From positions 333,255 to 397,254 of the forward strand of contig JAQSWM010000005.1 of assembly GCA_029266635.1 (NCBI GenBank): a DNA stretch of 64,000 nt. The letters run 5' to 3'. The stretch is from Sphingobacteriaceae bacterium. Its GTDB lineage: Bacteria; Bacteroidota; Bacteroidia; Sphingobacteriales; Sphingobacteriaceae. The notes under the pieces are model-generated. The model saw only the letters and a list, made by a program, of their open reading frames with translations, had not been told where the DNA came from and did not search any database. The translations under genes and the position numbers were made by a program. This document shows positions 43,486-54,018 of this stretch, one piece after another (the stretch's first letter is position 1; each line of letters opens with the position of its first letter).

Positions 43486-43493
43486 TAAATTTG
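43486..43493 (+). promoter_or_regulatory. -7 element of the aldehyde dehydrogenase gene
   Basis: TAAATTTG, a perfect TAnnTTTG, ends only three bases before the ATG at 43497. If used, the mRNA starts at or just inside the start codon, pointing to a leaderless transcript. Confidence 0.5.
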
Positions 43494-43496
43494 ACC

Positions 43497-45038
43497 ATGC
43501 ACTCCATTCAACAAACCCTCGCCAGCTTAGAAATTCAACAGCAAAATTATGCCTGGAGCACAGGCCAGCTATCCGGCGGTACGGGCGGAGCACGCCACGC
43601 CAGCCACTCTCCCGTAGATGGTAAGGAAATTGCCTCGGCAACTCTCGCCAGCGAGTCCGAGTATAATTCTGTGATCGAAAAAGCTGCAGAGGCATTTAAG
43701 GAATGGCAACTCCTCCCTGCACCCCGCCGAGGCGAAATCGTCAGGCAGATTGGCGATGAGTTGCGCAGGAACAAGGAGGCACTTGGGCAACTGGTTTCGT
43801 ATGAAATGGGCAAAAGCCTGCAGGAAGGATATGGCGAAGTACAGGAAATGATTGATATCTGCGACTTTGCGGTGGGTTTATCGCGGCAACTCTACGGTTT
43901 AACAATGCAATCTGAGCGCCCCCAGCACCGCATGTATGAGCAATGGCATCCACTTGGCATTGTCGGCATTATCTCAGCCTTCAATTTTCCTGTTGCGGTT
44001 TGGAGTTGGAACGCTGCACTCGCCTGGGTTTGCGGCAATGTTTGCGTGTGGAAGCCATCCGAGAAAACACCAATCACGGCAATCGCTTGCCAAAATATAA
44101 TTTCAAAAGTTTTCAAAGCCAATCAGGTTCCAGAAGGAGTTTCATGTTTAATTATTGGAGATCGGAAAATTGGCGAGCTGATGAGCAATGATAAGCGAGT
44201 ACCATTGGTTTCCGCTACAGGCTCGACCCGGATGGGAAAAGCAGTTGGTGCGGCTGTAGGAGCCCGCTTGGGTAAAAGTATTTTGGAACTCGGCGGCAAT
44301 AACGCCATCATCATCACTCCGAACGCTGACCTCGATGTGGCTTTGGTTGGCTGTGTGTTTGGAGCCGTTGGCACTGCCGGGCAACGTTGCACAACTACCC
44401 GTCGTTTGATCATCCACGAAAGTGTTTATGACGATTTTAAAGCCAAGCTGATCAAAGCATATAGCCAACTACGCATCGGCAATCCGCTCGATAGCTCCAA
44501 TCACGTGGGACCGCTCATTGATACTGATGCGGTGGAAATGTACCTGAAAGCGATAGATCGCTGTAAAGCAGAAGGCGGCAAGTTTATTGTGGAAGGTGGC
44601 AAATTGAACGGTGGAGGTTTTGAATCTGGATGTTATGTGAAGCCATGCATTGCCGAGGTAGAGCCACATTTCGCCATTGTGTGCGAAGAAACTTTTGCTC
44701 CAATCCTGTACATCATGAAGTACTCGTCGATTGAGGAAGCCATCCAGATTCAGAACAATGTACCTCAAGGGCTGTCGTCGGCTATTATGACCTTGAACTT
44801 ACGGGAGGCAGAAAGGTTTTTATCTGCTGCAGGATCTGACTGTGGGATAGCAAATGTAAATATCGGTACCTCAGGAGCAGAAATTGGAGGTGCTTTCGGC
44901 GGAGAAAAGGAAACAGGTGGAGGAAGAGAATCGGGCTCTGATGCCTGGAAAGCCTACATGCGGAGACAAACTAATACCATTAACTACTCAACAGAATTGC
45001 CTCTCGCCCAGGGAATCATCTTCGACTTAGGAGAATAG
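43497..45038 (+). CDS. Aldehyde dehydrogenase, ALDH7-like
   Basis: 513 residues from the ATG at 43497. Catalytic residues: N165-like in [10 protein letters not shown], Glu in LELGGNNAI (about 268-276) and nucleophile Cys in [12 protein letters not shown] (about 297-308). The [11 protein letters not shown] and [27 protein letters not shown] regions (visible near 470-495) are typical of the ALDH7 / aminoadipate-semialdehyde dehydrogenase group, which acts in lysine breakdown. Its stop touches the convergent dapF stop, an intriguing neighbour for a lysine-related enzyme. Confidence 0.88.
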   Translation: MHSIQQTLASLEIQQQNYAWSTGQLSGGTGGARHASHSPVDGKEIASATLASESEYNSVIEKAAEAFKEWQLLPAPRRGEIVRQIGDELRRNKEALGQLVSYEMGKSLQEGYGEVQEMIDICDFAVGLSRQLYGLTMQSERPQHRMYEQWHPLGIVGIISAFNFPVAVWSWNAALAWVCGNVCVWKPSEKTPITAIACQNIISKVFKANQVPEGVSCLIIGDRKIGELMSNDKRVPLVSATGSTRMGKAVGAAVGARLGKSILELGGNNAIIITPNADLDVALVGCVFGAVGTAGQRCTTTRRLIIHESVYDDFKAKLIKAYSQLRIGNPLDSSNHVGPLIDTDAVEMYLKAIDRCKAEGGKFIVEGGKLNGGGFESGCYVKPCIAEVEPHFAIVCEETFAPILYIMKYSSIEEAIQIQNNVPQGLSSAIMTLNLREAERFLSAAGSDCGIANVNIGTSGAEIGGAFGGEKETGGGRESGSDAWKAYMRRQTNTINYSTELPLAQGIIFDLGE

Positions 45039-45824
45039 TTAGATTTCGATCTCTCCTGAGAAAACAAACTTAGCTGGCCCCTCCAGATAGATATTGGTGA
45101 AGCGTTGACCATCATAGTGGAACCGGATGATAAGGTTTCCGCCTAAAACCTCAATCGGAGTTGTGATATCACCGGTAAGCTGCTTGTGTTTCGCCATCGC
45201 GAGTGCAACGGCAGTCGCTCCCGTGCCACAGGCAAAGGTTTCATCTTCAACGCCACGCTCGAAAGTGCGCACCAGGTATTTGTTGCCCAAGTCTTCTACG
45301 AAGTTTACATTGATGCCCTCTTTCCGGTAGGTATCGCTGTTGCGGATGGTTTTACCTTCTTTATACACGTCTTTCTCACGAAGTTGATCCGTTGGAAGAA
45401 TGTAATGTGGCGAACCTGTGTTTAACACGAAGGCTTCTCCATCTGTAGTAACCGTATCAACATCTATCATCTTCAGGCTCACCCAGGTGCCATCTTCTGA
45501 AATTTTGGCATGATGCGGTCCGTCTACTGCCAAAAAGGTTGCCTCTCCGTGCATCACGCACAAATGCTTTGCGAAGGCTGTGATGCAGCGGCCGCCGTTC
45601 CCGCACATGGTGCTTGGTCGCCCATCCGCATTGAAATAAAGCATCTCAAAATCGAAGCCTTCTTTGTTTTGCAGAAACATAATCCCATCTGCACCAATAC
45701 CAAAATGGCGATGGCATAAACGAGAATTCAGATCTGCATTATTGGGGTCAACAAGGTTTTCCCGGTTATCAACTAGGATAAAATCGTTTCCAGCGCCTTC
45801 GTATTTGTAGAATTTCAGCTTCAT
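45039..45824 (-). CDS. dapF: Diaminopimelate epimerase
   Basis: 261 residues from the ATG at 45824 (MKLKFYKYEGAGNDF). An earlier in-frame ATG at 45839 lies inside the -7 promoter element and is unlikely. The two catalytic cysteines are visible: C74 in TMCGNGGR and C199 in TFACGTGAT. It converts LL- to meso-diaminopimelate for peptidoglycan and lysine. It is convergent with the aldehyde dehydrogenase gene with no gap. Confidence 0.96.
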   Translation of the reverse strand: MKLKFYKYEGAGNDFILVDNRENLVDPNNADLNSRLCHRHFGIGADGIMFLQNKEGFDFEMLYFNADGRPSTMCGNGGRCITAFAKHLCVMHGEATFLAVDGPHHAKISEDGTWVSLKMIDVDTVTTDGEAFVLNTGSPHYILPTDQLREKDVYKEGKTIRNSDTYRKEGINVNFVEDLGNKYLVRTFERGVEDETFACGTGATAVALAMAKHKQLTGDITTPIEVLGGNLIIRFHYDGQRFTNIYLEGPAKFVFSGEIEI

Positions 45825-45836
45825 GTTTTCTTCACG

Positions 45837-45844
45837 CAAATTTA
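45837..45844 (-). promoter_or_regulatory. -7 element of the dapF promoter
   Basis: TAAATTTG on the minus strand, 13 bases before the ATG at 45824, giving a leader of about 6 nt. Confidence 0.6.
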
Positions 45845-45925
45845 ATCTTTTTGGCTAAGCTTTACGCGGCAGCTAAGTGGAATGCGTGTTTAACATTATT
45901 TAACACTATTTCAGGAACCTAACTA

Positions 45926-45957
45926 TTGCAGATGCCGTTATTGTGGTATTAATTTTG
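45926..45957 (+). promoter_or_regulatory. Promoter of the Deg protease gene
   Basis: TTG (45926-45928) and TAATTTTG (45950-45957) are 21 bases apart, a good match to the Bacteroidota housekeeping promoter. The leader would be about 33 nt. Confidence 0.65.
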
Positions 45958-45995
45958 AGCAACACATTACAGTTTAGAAATAATCAAAGGAATAT

Positions 45996-47528
45996 ATGAA
46001 AAAGATCGCAGTCACTCTCCTTACCGCTTGTATAGGCGGTGCAGTTGCAGTTGGCGGTTACAAGCTTATCGAAGATAAGTATGCCGGCAACATGAGCCTT
46101 GAAGACAAGCAGAAAGTCTATTTTACCAAGAACCCTCTGGAAGTTAATGCATCCACGGGGAATATAGATTTCACCCAGGCGGCAGCGGCGGTAACTCCGG
46201 GAGTGGTTCATATCAAAACAACTTATAAAAACAGTTCACAAAACCGAGGTGGAGGTTCGATGGAAGACATGTTCAATGACTTCTTTGGCGGAGGCGGTGG
46301 TCGCATGCAGCAAATGCCGGTTATGGCTTCGGGTTCCGGCGTTATCATTTCTCAGGACGGCTACATCGTAACTAACAACCACGTGGTAGAAGATGCAACA
46401 GAGATTAATGTACTACTGCCCGATAGGCGTTCATTTGATGCAAAAGTTATTGGGCGGGATCCAAATACAGACCTAGCACTTATCAAGATAAGCGCAAATA
46501 ATCTCCCCATTGTAAAGATGGGCAACTCCGATAATGTTCAAGTTGGCGAGTGGGTGCTTGCAGTGGGATATCCTTTTACGTTGAATACAACCGTAACAGC
46601 AGGGATAGTAAGTGCAAAAGGACGGAGCATTGGTATTTTGGGGCAATCTGAAGGCCCGGGTAGAAGGTACGGCCAGCAGGGTGGCGAGCCCCAGCCAAAT
46701 ACAGCTATTGAGTCGTTCATACAAACTGATGCTGCCATCAATCGCGGAAATAGTGGTGGTGCGTTGGTAAATGCCAGCGGCGAATTGATCGGTATCAATG
46801 CTGCAATTGCGTCTCAAAGTGGAAATTATGAAGGATACGGATTTGCCATCCCAATTAACCTTGCCAAGAAAGTTCTTGAAGATTTCAAACAGTTTGGGGC
46901 AGTGAAACGCGGTTTCATTGGTGTTAACTTCACCGAACTGGATGCGGAACGTGCCTCACAGTTAGGCACCAAGCAAATCACAGGCCTTTATGTCAGCGAC
47001 GTTGTTCCGGGAAGTGGTGCAGAAGCAGCTGGCTTGCGTAAAGGCGATATCATCGTGAAAGCCGACGATAATCCGGTTTATTCATCTGCTGATCTTCAGG
47101 AGCGGGTGGGCCGTTTGCGTCCAGGCGATAAAGTGAAAGTCGGCTACCTTCGCGACGGTAAAGAATATAGTTCTAACATCACCCTTAAAGGTGAAGATTC
47201 TGTAAAAATCGCTTCAAACAACAACTCAAACTCAGGAGCTGGTGTTAGCGTAAGCAAATTAGGAGCAAGCTTTTCTACACTCAGCCCGGCACAGAAGCAA
47301 CGTTACCGTGTAAATTCAGGCGTGGTTGTTTCTGGTGTGCGTCAGGGTGGCTTGTTTGATTCGTATGGAATTCCGAAAGGCCTCATCATTACCAATATCA
47401 ATGGCAAGGCAATTGCCAAGCCGGACGATGTTGGTGCTGCGTTGAGTTCGTCTAAAGACGGCTTGATCCGCATTAGCGGTATCGGTCCGGACGGAGCTCA
47501 GATCATGAGCACATTCCCTGCTGAGTAA
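45996..47528 (+). CDS. Deg/HtrA family periplasmic serine protease
   Basis: 510 residues. An N-terminal hydrophobic segment (about 4-21) exports or anchors it. The trypsin-like domain has H129 in TNNHVVE, D159 in NTDLAL and S253 in GNSGGAL. Two PDZ domains follow (about 300-390, with GLYVSDVVPGSGAEAAGL, and 415-505, with GVVVSGVRQGGLFDSYG). It degrades or refolds misfolded envelope proteins. It is monocistronic, with its own promoter and terminator. Confidence 0.93.
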   Translation: MKKIAVTLLTACIGGAVAVGGYKLIEDKYAGNMSLEDKQKVYFTKNPLEVNASTGNIDFTQAAAAVTPGVVHIKTTYKNSSQNRGGGSMEDMFNDFFGGGGGRMQQMPVMASGSGVIISQDGYIVTNNHVVEDATEINVLLPDRRSFDAKVIGRDPNTDLALIKISANNLPIVKMGNSDNVQVGEWVLAVGYPFTLNTTVTAGIVSAKGRSIGILGQSEGPGRRYGQQGGEPQPNTAIESFIQTDAAINRGNSGGALVNASGELIGINAAIASQSGNYEGYGFAIPINLAKKVLEDFKQFGAVKRGFIGVNFTELDAERASQLGTKQITGLYVSDVVPGSGAEAAGLRKGDIIVKADDNPVYSSADLQERVGRLRPGDKVKVGYLRDGKEYSSNITLKGEDSVKIASNNNSNSGAGVSVSKLGASFSTLSPAQKQRYRVNSGVVVSGVRQGGLFDSYGIPKGLIITNINGKAIAKPDDVGAALSSSKDGLIRISGIGPDGAQIMSTFPAE

Positions 47529-47555
47529 TTCAGTAAGGTCAACATAAAACAGGAG

Positions 47556-47590
47556 AGCCTTTCGCGTATAGCGAAGGGCTTTCTTATTTT
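47556..47590 (+). terminator. Terminator of the Deg protease gene
   Basis: AGCCTTTCGC pairs with GCGAAGGGCT (one G-U) around GTATA, followed by TTCTTATTTTT. Confidence 0.85.
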
Positions 47591-47646
47591 TGGGCTATTC
47601 AATTCCTCATCTCTTGATTTCTCCAGTCGGACTTCCTTTCAATTTT

Positions 47647-48264
47647 ATGGCTCAGGATTTAATGCTATTGCCCCAGAAAGCACTGTACTGGAAAGAGGAG
47701 GGAGCATTGATTGTAGCCGATGTCCATATGGGAAAAGTGGGCCATTTCCGTAAAGCCGGTATCGGAATACCAAAACTGATGGAGCAGGAAGATCTGGCCG
47801 CATTGTCTGATCTGATTACAGAGTACAAGCCGCGGCAGATTATTTTTCTAGGCGATCTGTTTCATAGCGACATGAACAATGACTGGGATTGGCTGGTGCT
47901 TTGGCGAGATCTCTTCCCGAAAGTTGAGATGGTACTGGTGCGAGGCAATCATGATATTTTGCACGACAAATATTATTATGCATCGGGTTTTACAGTGGTG
48001 GAACAACTCGAACTTTACCCGTTTTTGTTCAGCCATGAACCCTTGCGAAACCCGGCAGATTTGTACGCTATCAGCGGGCACATTCATCCTGGAGTTAAGT
48101 TGCAGGGTAAAGGAAGGCAAACCGTCACGCTGCCTTGTTTTTTCTTCGGCGAAAAGCAAGCCATACTTCCCGCCTTTGGAAAGTTCACCGGCAATGTATC
48201 TTTAAAGTATAAAGCCTCAGACAAGTTGTTCGGAGTTCTAAAGCACAAGGTTGTGCCCCTGTAG
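47647..48264 (+). CDS. pdeM: Ligase-associated DNA repair endonuclease PdeM-like
   Basis: 205 residues from the ATG at 47647 (MAQDLMLLPQKALYW). The frame is open 19 codons further up, but that part overlaps the Deg terminator region. It is a metallophosphoesterase: VADVHMGK, IIFLGDLFHS, RGNHD and SGHIHPG carry the metal ligands. The family is usually found with a DNA ligase and helicase, which are absent here. It stands alone. Confidence 0.82.
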   Translation: MAQDLMLLPQKALYWKEEGALIVADVHMGKVGHFRKAGIGIPKLMEQEDLAALSDLITEYKPRQIIFLGDLFHSDMNNDWDWLVLWRDLFPKVEMVLVRGNHDILHDKYYYASGFTVVEQLELYPFLFSHEPLRNPADLYAISGHIHPGVKLQGKGRQTVTLPCFFFGEKQAILPAFGKFTGNVSLKYKASDKLFGVLKHKVVPL

Positions 48265-48343
48265 TAAGATTTTAGATTGTTTCTAAATAGTTTAAAACTC
48301 TTGCCGCTCGTAAAACAGGATTACTTCTTTTATATTATTTAGA

Positions 48344-48351
48344 TACTTTTG
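48344..48351 (+). promoter_or_regulatory. -7 element of the sdhCAB promoter
   Basis: TACTTTTG, a perfect TAnnTTTG, 30 bases before the sdhC start, in a very AT-rich stretch. Confidence 0.65.
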
Positions 48352-48381
48352 CTCCGCCAAACTAAAATCTAAACGACTAGA

Positions 48382-49170
48382 ATGGGTAATTTCTCGAAAA
48401 CTTTTTCCTCTTCTCTTGGAAAAAAACTAATAATGAGCCTCACGGGCTTGTTCATCTGTCTTTTTCTGGTTGTGCATTTAATCGGAAACCTGCAATTATT
48501 TAAAGACGATTCCGGACAAGCGTTCAACTCGTATGCTTATTTTATGACGCATTTCACGCCTATTAAAGTGATATCGTATATAAACTATGCAATTATCCTG
48601 GGTCATGCCATTTATGCTTTAATACTTACTATCAGTAACAGGAAAGCTCGCCCAATAGGTTATGCTGTTTACAATGGAAGTGCCAACAGCCCGTGGAATT
48701 CAAGGAATATGGGAATTCTTGGAACTATTATTTTAATTTTCCTGATTATTCACATGAAGGACTTTTTATGGGAATATCATAATAATACCAGCCTTCCGTA
48801 TGCACGGTACGAAGCCAGCCTTGCTGACCCCCAGAACGTAAAAGTGACTCCGCTTGCTGTAACAGACAAAGAGTACTCCCATGTTGATTATGTAGATCCT
48901 CAGTCGCAGACACATATAACTGTAGCAAAAGATTTGTATAAACTTGTGAGAGACTCCTTTAAGATATGGTGGTATGTGGCTCTGTATGTCGTATCTATGG
49001 TGGCGATTGGCTTCCACCTGATTCATGGTTTCAGAAGCGCCTTTCAAACTGTTGGATGGGACCACAAAAAACTAGTGCCTATAATCCGATTCTTGGGAGT
49101 ATGGATTTTTGGAATTATCATACCTGCAGCATTTGCTGCAATACCGCTATATTTTTTCTTCTGTAAGTAG
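48382..49170 (+). CDS. sdhC: Succinate dehydrogenase cytochrome b558 subunit
   Basis: 262 residues with five hydrophobic segments (about 15-32, 60-85, 110-128, 195-218 and 236-258), the b558 type in which one protein anchors the complex and carries two hemes. Candidate heme His ligands are in [22 protein letters not shown] and [10 protein letters not shown]. It passes electrons from the SdhAB dimer to menaquinone. First gene of sdhCAB, 41 bases before sdhA. Confidence 0.93.
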   Translation: MGNFSKTFSSSLGKKLIMSLTGLFICLFLVVHLIGNLQLFKDDSGQAFNSYAYFMTHFTPIKVISYINYAIILGHAIYALILTISNRKARPIGYAVYNGSANSPWNSRNMGILGTIILIFLIIHMKDFLWEYHNNTSLPYARYEASLADPQNVKVTPLAVTDKEYSHVDYVDPQSQTHITVAKDLYKLVRDSFKIWWYVALYVVSMVAIGFHLIHGFRSAFQTVGWDHKKLVPIIRFLGVWIFGIIIPAAFAAIPLYFFFCK

Positions 49171-49211
49171 ATCATTATCTGCCTTCTGGCAGGCTAAATA
49201 AAATTATTCTG

Positions 49212-51146
49212 ATGAAGTTAGATGCTAAAATTCCTGAAGGCCCTTTAGCCGAAAAATGGTCAAAGCATAAATTCAATTTAAAGCTGGTTAATCCTGCAAA
49301 CAAGCGTAAATACACGGTTTTGGTGGTAGGAACGGGTTTAGCAGGAGCATCTGCAGCAGCTTCGCTCGCCGAGCTTGGATATAATGTTAAAACTTTTTGT
49401 TTTCAGGATAGCCCACGCCGGGCACACTCCATTGCCGCTCAGGGCGGGATTAATGCCGCGAAGAATTACCGCAATGATGGAGACAGTGTTTACCGCCTTT
49501 TTTACGATACCATCAAGGGTGGCGATTACCGCTCCCGCGAAGGCAATGTGTATCGCCTGGCAGAAGTCTCTGTAAACATCATCGACCAGTGTGTGGCTCA
49601 AGGCGTGCCTTTTGCCCGCGAATATGGCGGCTTGCTTGACAACCGCTCTTTTGGTGGTGCGCAGGTTTCACGGACGTTTTATGCTCGCGGCCAAACCGGA
49701 CAGCAGCTTTTACTCGGAGCATATTCAGCGCTTAACCGCCAGATCCATGAAGGCAAAGTCAAATCATACAACCGCCACGAGATGCTTGATGTGGTTGTTG
49801 TTGATGGCAAAGCACAGGGTATCGTAACCCGCGATCTGATTACAGGTGAGATAGAAACACACGCAGGCCATGCTGTTTTGCTTTGTACCGGCGGATACGG
49901 AAACGTGTTCTATCTGTCAACTAATGCGATGGGCTGCAATGTTACCGCAGCGTGGAAAGCACATAAACGCGGAGCCTACTTCGCGAATCCCTGCTTCACA
50001 CAGATTCACCCAACTTGTATCCCGGTAACCGGCGATCATCAGAGCAAGCTTACGCTGATGTCTGAATCGTTGCGGAATGATGGTAGGGTTTGGGCTCCGA
50101 AAACACAGGAAATTGCTGAAAAGCTACGTAGAGGAGAAATCAAGTCCAGCGAAATAAAAGAAGAAGACCGGGATTATTTCCTGGAAAGAAAATACCCTGC
50201 ATTTGGAAACCTTGTTCCAAGAGATGTGGCTTCGCGGAATGCGAAAGAAGCTGTGGATAACGGCTTGGGTGTAGGTTCATCAGGTAAAGCGGTGTTCCTT
50301 GATTTTGCTGATGCAATTGCCCGTTTAGGTGAGGATACTGTACGTGCCAAGTACGGAAACCTGTTTGATATGTATTATCAGATTACTGACGAAAATCCAT
50401 ACAAACAGCCGATGCGAATTTACCCGGCAGTTCACTACACCATGGGCGGTCTGTGGGTTGACTACAACCTGCAAACAACCGTTTCGGGTTTGTACTGCCT
50501 GGGTGAAGCTAACTTCTCAGACCACGGCGCAAACCGTTTGGGTGCTTCGGCTTTGATGCAGGGGCTTGCCGATGGCTATTTCGTTATACCATACACTGTT
50601 GGCGATTATTTGGCAACCATTGGTCCGAAAGCTATTGATGAAAGCCATCCCGCATTTGCGGAAACTAAGCAGGCTGTTATAGGCCGAATTAACAAATTGT
50701 TATCGCTTAAAGGCACCCGCACTGTAGATGATTATCACCGCGAACTTGGTCACATCATGTGGGAGTACTGCGGAATGGCACGCACCGAGGAAGGGTTGAC
50801 AAAAGCGAAGGGATTGATTCGCGAGCTGAGAGAAGACTTTTGGAAAAACGCTATCGTGCCCGGAACTAATAATGAATTCAATCAATCCCTTGAAAAAGCT
50901 GGCCGCGTGGCGGATTTTCTGGAGTTAGGCGAACTGATGGTAGATGATGCATTGCAGCGCAAGGAATCATGCGGTGGCCACTTCCGGCTTGAAAGCCAAA
51001 CCGAAGAAGGAGAGGCTTTACGCGACGATGAGAACTTTGCATACGTAGCTGCCTGGGAGTATAAAGCAGATGGCGCACCCGAGGAGTTGCACAAAGAGGA
51101 ACTCGTTTACGAGAACGTTAAATTGACACAAAGAAGTTATAAGTAG
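49212..51146 (+). CDS. sdhA: Succinate dehydrogenase/fumarate reductase flavoprotein
   Basis: 644 residues. The FAD-binding Rossmann motif is [17 protein letters not shown] (38-54), the covalent flavin His is H72 in [11 protein letters not shown], and the substrate site includes QIHPTCIP and the catalytic Arg region [12 protein letters not shown]. The C-terminal capping and helical domains are complete. It oxidises succinate to fumarate. The 3' end runs straight into an inverted repeat that separates it from sdhB. Confidence 0.96.
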   Translation: MKLDAKIPEGPLAEKWSKHKFNLKLVNPANKRKYTVLVVGTGLAGASAAASLAELGYNVKTFCFQDSPRRAHSIAAQGGINAAKNYRNDGDSVYRLFYDTIKGGDYRSREGNVYRLAEVSVNIIDQCVAQGVPFAREYGGLLDNRSFGGAQVSRTFYARGQTGQQLLLGAYSALNRQIHEGKVKSYNRHEMLDVVVVDGKAQGIVTRDLITGEIETHAGHAVLLCTGGYGNVFYLSTNAMGCNVTAAWKAHKRGAYFANPCFTQIHPTCIPVTGDHQSKLTLMSESLRNDGRVWAPKTQEIAEKLRRGEIKSSEIKEEDRDYFLERKYPAFGNLVPRDVASRNAKEAVDNGLGVGSSGKAVFLDFADAIARLGEDTVRAKYGNLFDMYYQITDENPYKQPMRIYPAVHYTMGGLWVDYNLQTTVSGLYCLGEANFSDHGANRLGASALMQGLADGYFVIPYTVGDYLATIGPKAIDESHPAFAETKQAVIGRINKLLSLKGTRTVDDYHRELGHIMWEYCGMARTEEGLTKAKGLIRELREDFWKNAIVPGTNNEFNQSLEKAGRVADFLELGELMVDDALQRKESCGGHFRLESQTEEGEALRDDENFAYVAAWEYKADGAPEELHKEELVYENVKLTQRSYK

Positions 51147-51206
51147 TATTGAGTAGTTAGTATAGAGTATTGAGATAATCTCAACCCTATACCCGATACT
51201 CAATAC
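51146..51206. repeat. Large inverted repeat between sdhA and sdhB
   Basis: Arms GTATTGAGTA (51146-51155) and TACTCAATAC (51197-51206) match perfectly. Inside are GTATAG/CTATAC and a central TTGAGA-TAA-TCTCAA. GTATTGAG words recur within the arms. It looks like a short interspersed palindromic element inserted in the operon or an mRNA stabiliser; it lacks a T-run, so it is not a typical terminator. Confidence 0.7.
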
Positions 51207-51220
51207 GCAATACTAACAAG

Positions 51221-51991
51221 ATGAGCGGACACATGAATTTAACCTTGAAAGTCTGGAGGCAAAAAAGCCCACAGGATAAAGGCGGTTTTGTAACATATAA
51301 GGCTGATGGTATTTCTGAAGATATGTCGTTTTTAGAAATGCTGGATGTTGTGAATGAGGGCTTGATTAAAAAAGGCGATGACCCGATACACTTTGATCAC
51401 GATTGCCGCGAAGGTATTTGCGGTATGTGCTCTTTGTACATCAACGGGCGGCCGCACGGTCCAAAGCGTGCCGTCACAACCTGCCAGCTCCACATGCGCA
51501 GTTTCAAAGATGGCGAGACGATTACTATTGAACCGTGGCGTGCTGCGGCTTTCCCGGTTATCAAAGACTTGTCCACAAACAGGGCAGCGTTTGAAAGGAT
51601 CCAACAAGCGGGCGGTTACGTTTCGGTGAATACAGGCGGTGTGCCGGATGCTAACGAAATCCCTATCCCGAAAGTGATCGCTGACGAGGCATTCAACTCG
51701 GCTACTTGTATCCAGTGCGGCGCCTGCGTAGCAGCCTGCAAGAATTCTTCAGCGATGTTATTTGTGTCTGCAAAGGTTTCGCAGCTCGCCTTATTGCCAC
51801 AGGGACAGCAGGAGCGTTATCGCCGTGTGCAGGCAATGGTTGCTCAAATGGATGCGGAAGGTTTTGGAAATTGTACCAACACAGGTGCCTGCGAAGCTGA
51901 GTGCCCGAAAGAAATTTCATTGACAAATATTGCCCGAATGAACAGGGAATATTTTACTGCCAAATTCTTCAAGGAAGAGGAAATTCATTAA
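51221..51991 (+). CDS. sdhB: Succinate dehydrogenase iron-sulfur subunit
   Basis: 256 residues. The [2Fe-2S] ligands are C62, C67, C70 and C88 ([10 protein letters not shown]). The C-terminal clusters use [11 protein letters not shown] (163-173) and [12 protein letters not shown] (217-228) with following P. This longer form fits b558-type enzymes. It moves electrons from FAD to the membrane subunit. Last gene of sdhCAB, with a terminator 32 bases on. Confidence 0.96.
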   Translation: MSGHMNLTLKVWRQKSPQDKGGFVTYKADGISEDMSFLEMLDVVNEGLIKKGDDPIHFDHDCREGICGMCSLYINGRPHGPKRAVTTCQLHMRSFKDGETITIEPWRAAAFPVIKDLSTNRAAFERIQQAGGYVSVNTGGVPDANEIPIPKVIADEAFNSATCIQCGACVAACKNSSAMLFVSAKVSQLALLPQGQQERYRRVQAMVAQMDAEGFGNCTNTGACEAECPKEISLTNIARMNREYFTAKFFKEEEIH

Positions 51992-52023
51992 CTTTGTGCC
52001 ACGAGGCAAAGGAGGAGAATAAC

Positions 52024-52062
52024 ACAAAAGCCCGGTCGTTTAACAATGATCGGGCTTTGTGC
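52024..52062. terminator. Terminator between sdhB and the M56 gene
   Basis: AAAGCCCGGTC pairs with GATCGGGCTTT (one mismatch) around the loop, with A- and T-rich flanks, so it can serve both convergent genes. Confidence 0.85.
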
Positions 52063-52066
52063 TTTA

Positions 52067-53617
52067 CTACTGTTTCTCTAAGTTCAATGAGATTGTCTGC
52101 GTGTAAGCCACTCTCACCGGCCTGCCATTCTGAATGCCCGGCAACCACTTCGGAGAGGTTTTAAGTAGCTCGATAGCCGCTTCACCTGTTCCGAAACCTG
52201 GGTCGCGAACTAAATTTATATCTGTTAAGCTTCCATCTTCTTCGACTACAAACTGAAGGATCACTCTACCTGAAACTCCTTTTTCAACAGCCTCCGCTGG
52301 GTACTTGTACTTTGCAACAAATTCGGACCAGCCTTTTTTGCCACCAGGGAACTGAGGCAATACTTCTACTGCGGTGAAGACTGGCTTTTGTTGAGATGCT
52401 ACTACAGCAACTGCTTGCTCAGGTACTCCCTGGCTTGATTTCGTAGTATCCTTATCACTTGGTGCAGCAGCTTTTAACGTAATTTCAATAACGCCGTTAA
52501 CTCCTTTTGCTCCATATTTTGCTTTAGCATCTGCTCCTTTCAGAACATTCACAGCATCAATATAATTAGGGTTAATTGCTTGTATTACTTTGGCGCTCGT
52601 CTCCCTGCCCTCAATTATATAGATGGGTTTGGACTTCGATGTGTCGGATAGTGCCGAAGAAGGCCTTGCAGTGCTCGGAGCTGCAGGCGGCGCAGCTGGC
52701 AGTTTACCATATTTTGCTTCAGCAGCTGGTGCATTGGAGAGAGATGGCAGTGCTGCATCCTTCAGATTTTCAGTGAAGACCTGAACTTTGTCCTGCTTTA
52801 CAGTTGCCGATGTAAAGATCAGCATCAGAACAAATAGTGGTACCGAAAGTCCATACTTCAGTATGGCAATCTTCCTCGATTTTGACTTGTTTAACATGAT
52901 TATCCTCCTTTTTAATAATGATGGTTTATAAAAACTGTTGGTTAGTTGATTAGCTGGCACGCCGAAAGCCTTGTCCACGAGTAATAAAGCATATTCTCCT
53001 TTGCTAGGCAGGTGCATGGCTGTTTGCTCATCGGCAATAAATTCGTGAATAGCTTTGATGGCGCTTTTGTAAACGTACACTGCGGGATTAAACCAGTTTA
53101 TAATGCCCACAATTTCAAAGTATAGTACGTCAGCAGAATGCCATTCATGAGCGTGTACTTGCTCATGGCGATGAATGGTTTGGTATTGATCGAGATCTTT
53201 GGAGATGACTATCCTTCGAAAGAAGGAGAATGCCTGTCCGGTTGCGTTCTGATTGATCGAGCCGATGTTATATAGTTGCCAAAAAAATCTCACTCCTAAT
53301 ACCACACAGCCAGAAATGTATAGAACGGAAACCCAGTCCATCACAGTCCAGACATTTTCAGTCCCAGCGGTTAGCACAGTATTGGTACCAAATGCGTATG
53401 CGATGTTTTCCGACGCTTGCTGCACCTGTTGAGTAATAAACAGCGATCTCAGCCAGTCCGCCTGCAGCACCGGGATAACAAACGACAATAACGCTGTTGA
53501 AATCAGGTAAATCCGATTCATCCTGAAGAATGTTTCGTTTCTTAGTATCAGAACATAAAATATCAGGAACAATACGAGGCAAACGTTAACCTCCAGCAGG
53601 TACTGAAATGTGCTCAT
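52067..53617 (-). CDS. BlaR1/M56 peptidase with plug-like and TonB C-terminal domains
   Basis: 516 residues. Four membrane helices flank the zinc-peptidase motif HEQVH (151-155) with a downstream Glu (HEFIADEQT). After the last helix comes a linker rich in Ala and Pro, then a segment of about 60 residues (PIYIIEGRETSAKVI, then DAVNVLKGADAKAKYGAKG) that copies the SusC/TonB-receptor plug pattern, and a TonB C-terminal domain (PQFPGGKKGW to the end). M56 proteins of this type cleave BlaI repressors on sensing an envelope signal. The gene is one base from the BlaI-like gene. Confidence 0.88.
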   Translation of the reverse strand: MSTFQYLLEVNVCLVLFLIFYVLILRNETFFRMNRIYLISTALLSFVIPVLQADWLRSLFITQQVQQASENIAYAFGTNTVLTAGTENVWTVMDWVSVLYISGCVVLGVRFFWQLYNIGSINQNATGQAFSFFRRIVISKDLDQYQTIHRHEQVHAHEWHSADVLYFEIVGIINWFNPAVYVYKSAIKAIHEFIADEQTAMHLPSKGEYALLLVDKAFGVPANQLTNSFYKPSLLKRRIIMLNKSKSRKIAILKYGLSVPLFVLMLIFTSATVKQDKVQVFTENLKDAALPSLSNAPAAEAKYGKLPAAPPAAPSTARPSSALSDTSKSKPIYIIEGRETSAKVIQAINPNYIDAVNVLKGADAKAKYGAKGVNGVIEITLKAAAPSDKDTTKSSQGVPEQAVAVVASQQKPVFTAVEVLPQFPGGKKGWSEFVAKYKYPAEAVEKGVSGRVILQFVVEEDGSLTDINLVRDPGFGTGEAAIELLKTSPKWLPGIQNGRPVRVAYTQTISLNLEKQ

Positions 53618-53618
53618 G

Positions 53619-53990
53619 TTATTTGCTTTTAAATTTTTCTATTAGTTTAAGTATCTCATCAGCTTCTCTGACATCTATTTTCTTTTCCTTCATGAAAAAT
53701 GAAAACATGTGTTCCACCGAGCTGTCGAAATAATTGTTCAGGAGTTTGCCGGTTGCAAAGCTTTTATATTCTTCTTTGCCGATTAGCGGATAGTAGTTGT
53801 GGCTTTTGCCAAATGTGTCGTGCCCAACAAATCCTTTAGTTTCCAGGATTCTGATTATCGTGGAAACTGTGTTGTAGGCCGGTTTGGGTTCTGGGAGCTC
53901 ATCTATAACTTCTTTCACAAAAGCTTTTTCAAGCTGCCATAAAACCTGCATGATCTGCTCTTCGGCACGGGTTAGTTCTTTTAATTCCAT
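53619..53990 (-). CDS. BlaI/MecI/CopY family repressor
   Basis: 123 residues, a single winged-helix domain (LTRAEEQIMQVLWQLEKAF, then YNTVSTIIRILETKGFVGH) with a dimerising C-terminus. It would repress the pair and be removed by the M56 peptidase. Two palindrome-like operators lie directly upstream. First gene of the pair. Confidence 0.92.
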   Translation of the reverse strand: MELKELTRAEEQIMQVLWQLEKAFVKEVIDELPEPKPAYNTVSTIIRILETKGFVGHDTFGKSHNYYPLIGKEEYKSFATGKLLNNYFDSSVEHMFSFFMKEKKIDVREADEILKLIEKFKSK

Positions 53991-54018
53991 CTGATTTAAA
54001 TCGGTAAAACTAAGGTAT

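Noticed and set aside
43547..44468. Long minus-strand open frames opposite the aldehyde dehydrogenase
   Set aside because: They are shadows of a strongly coding plus-strand gene and carry no recognisable domain.
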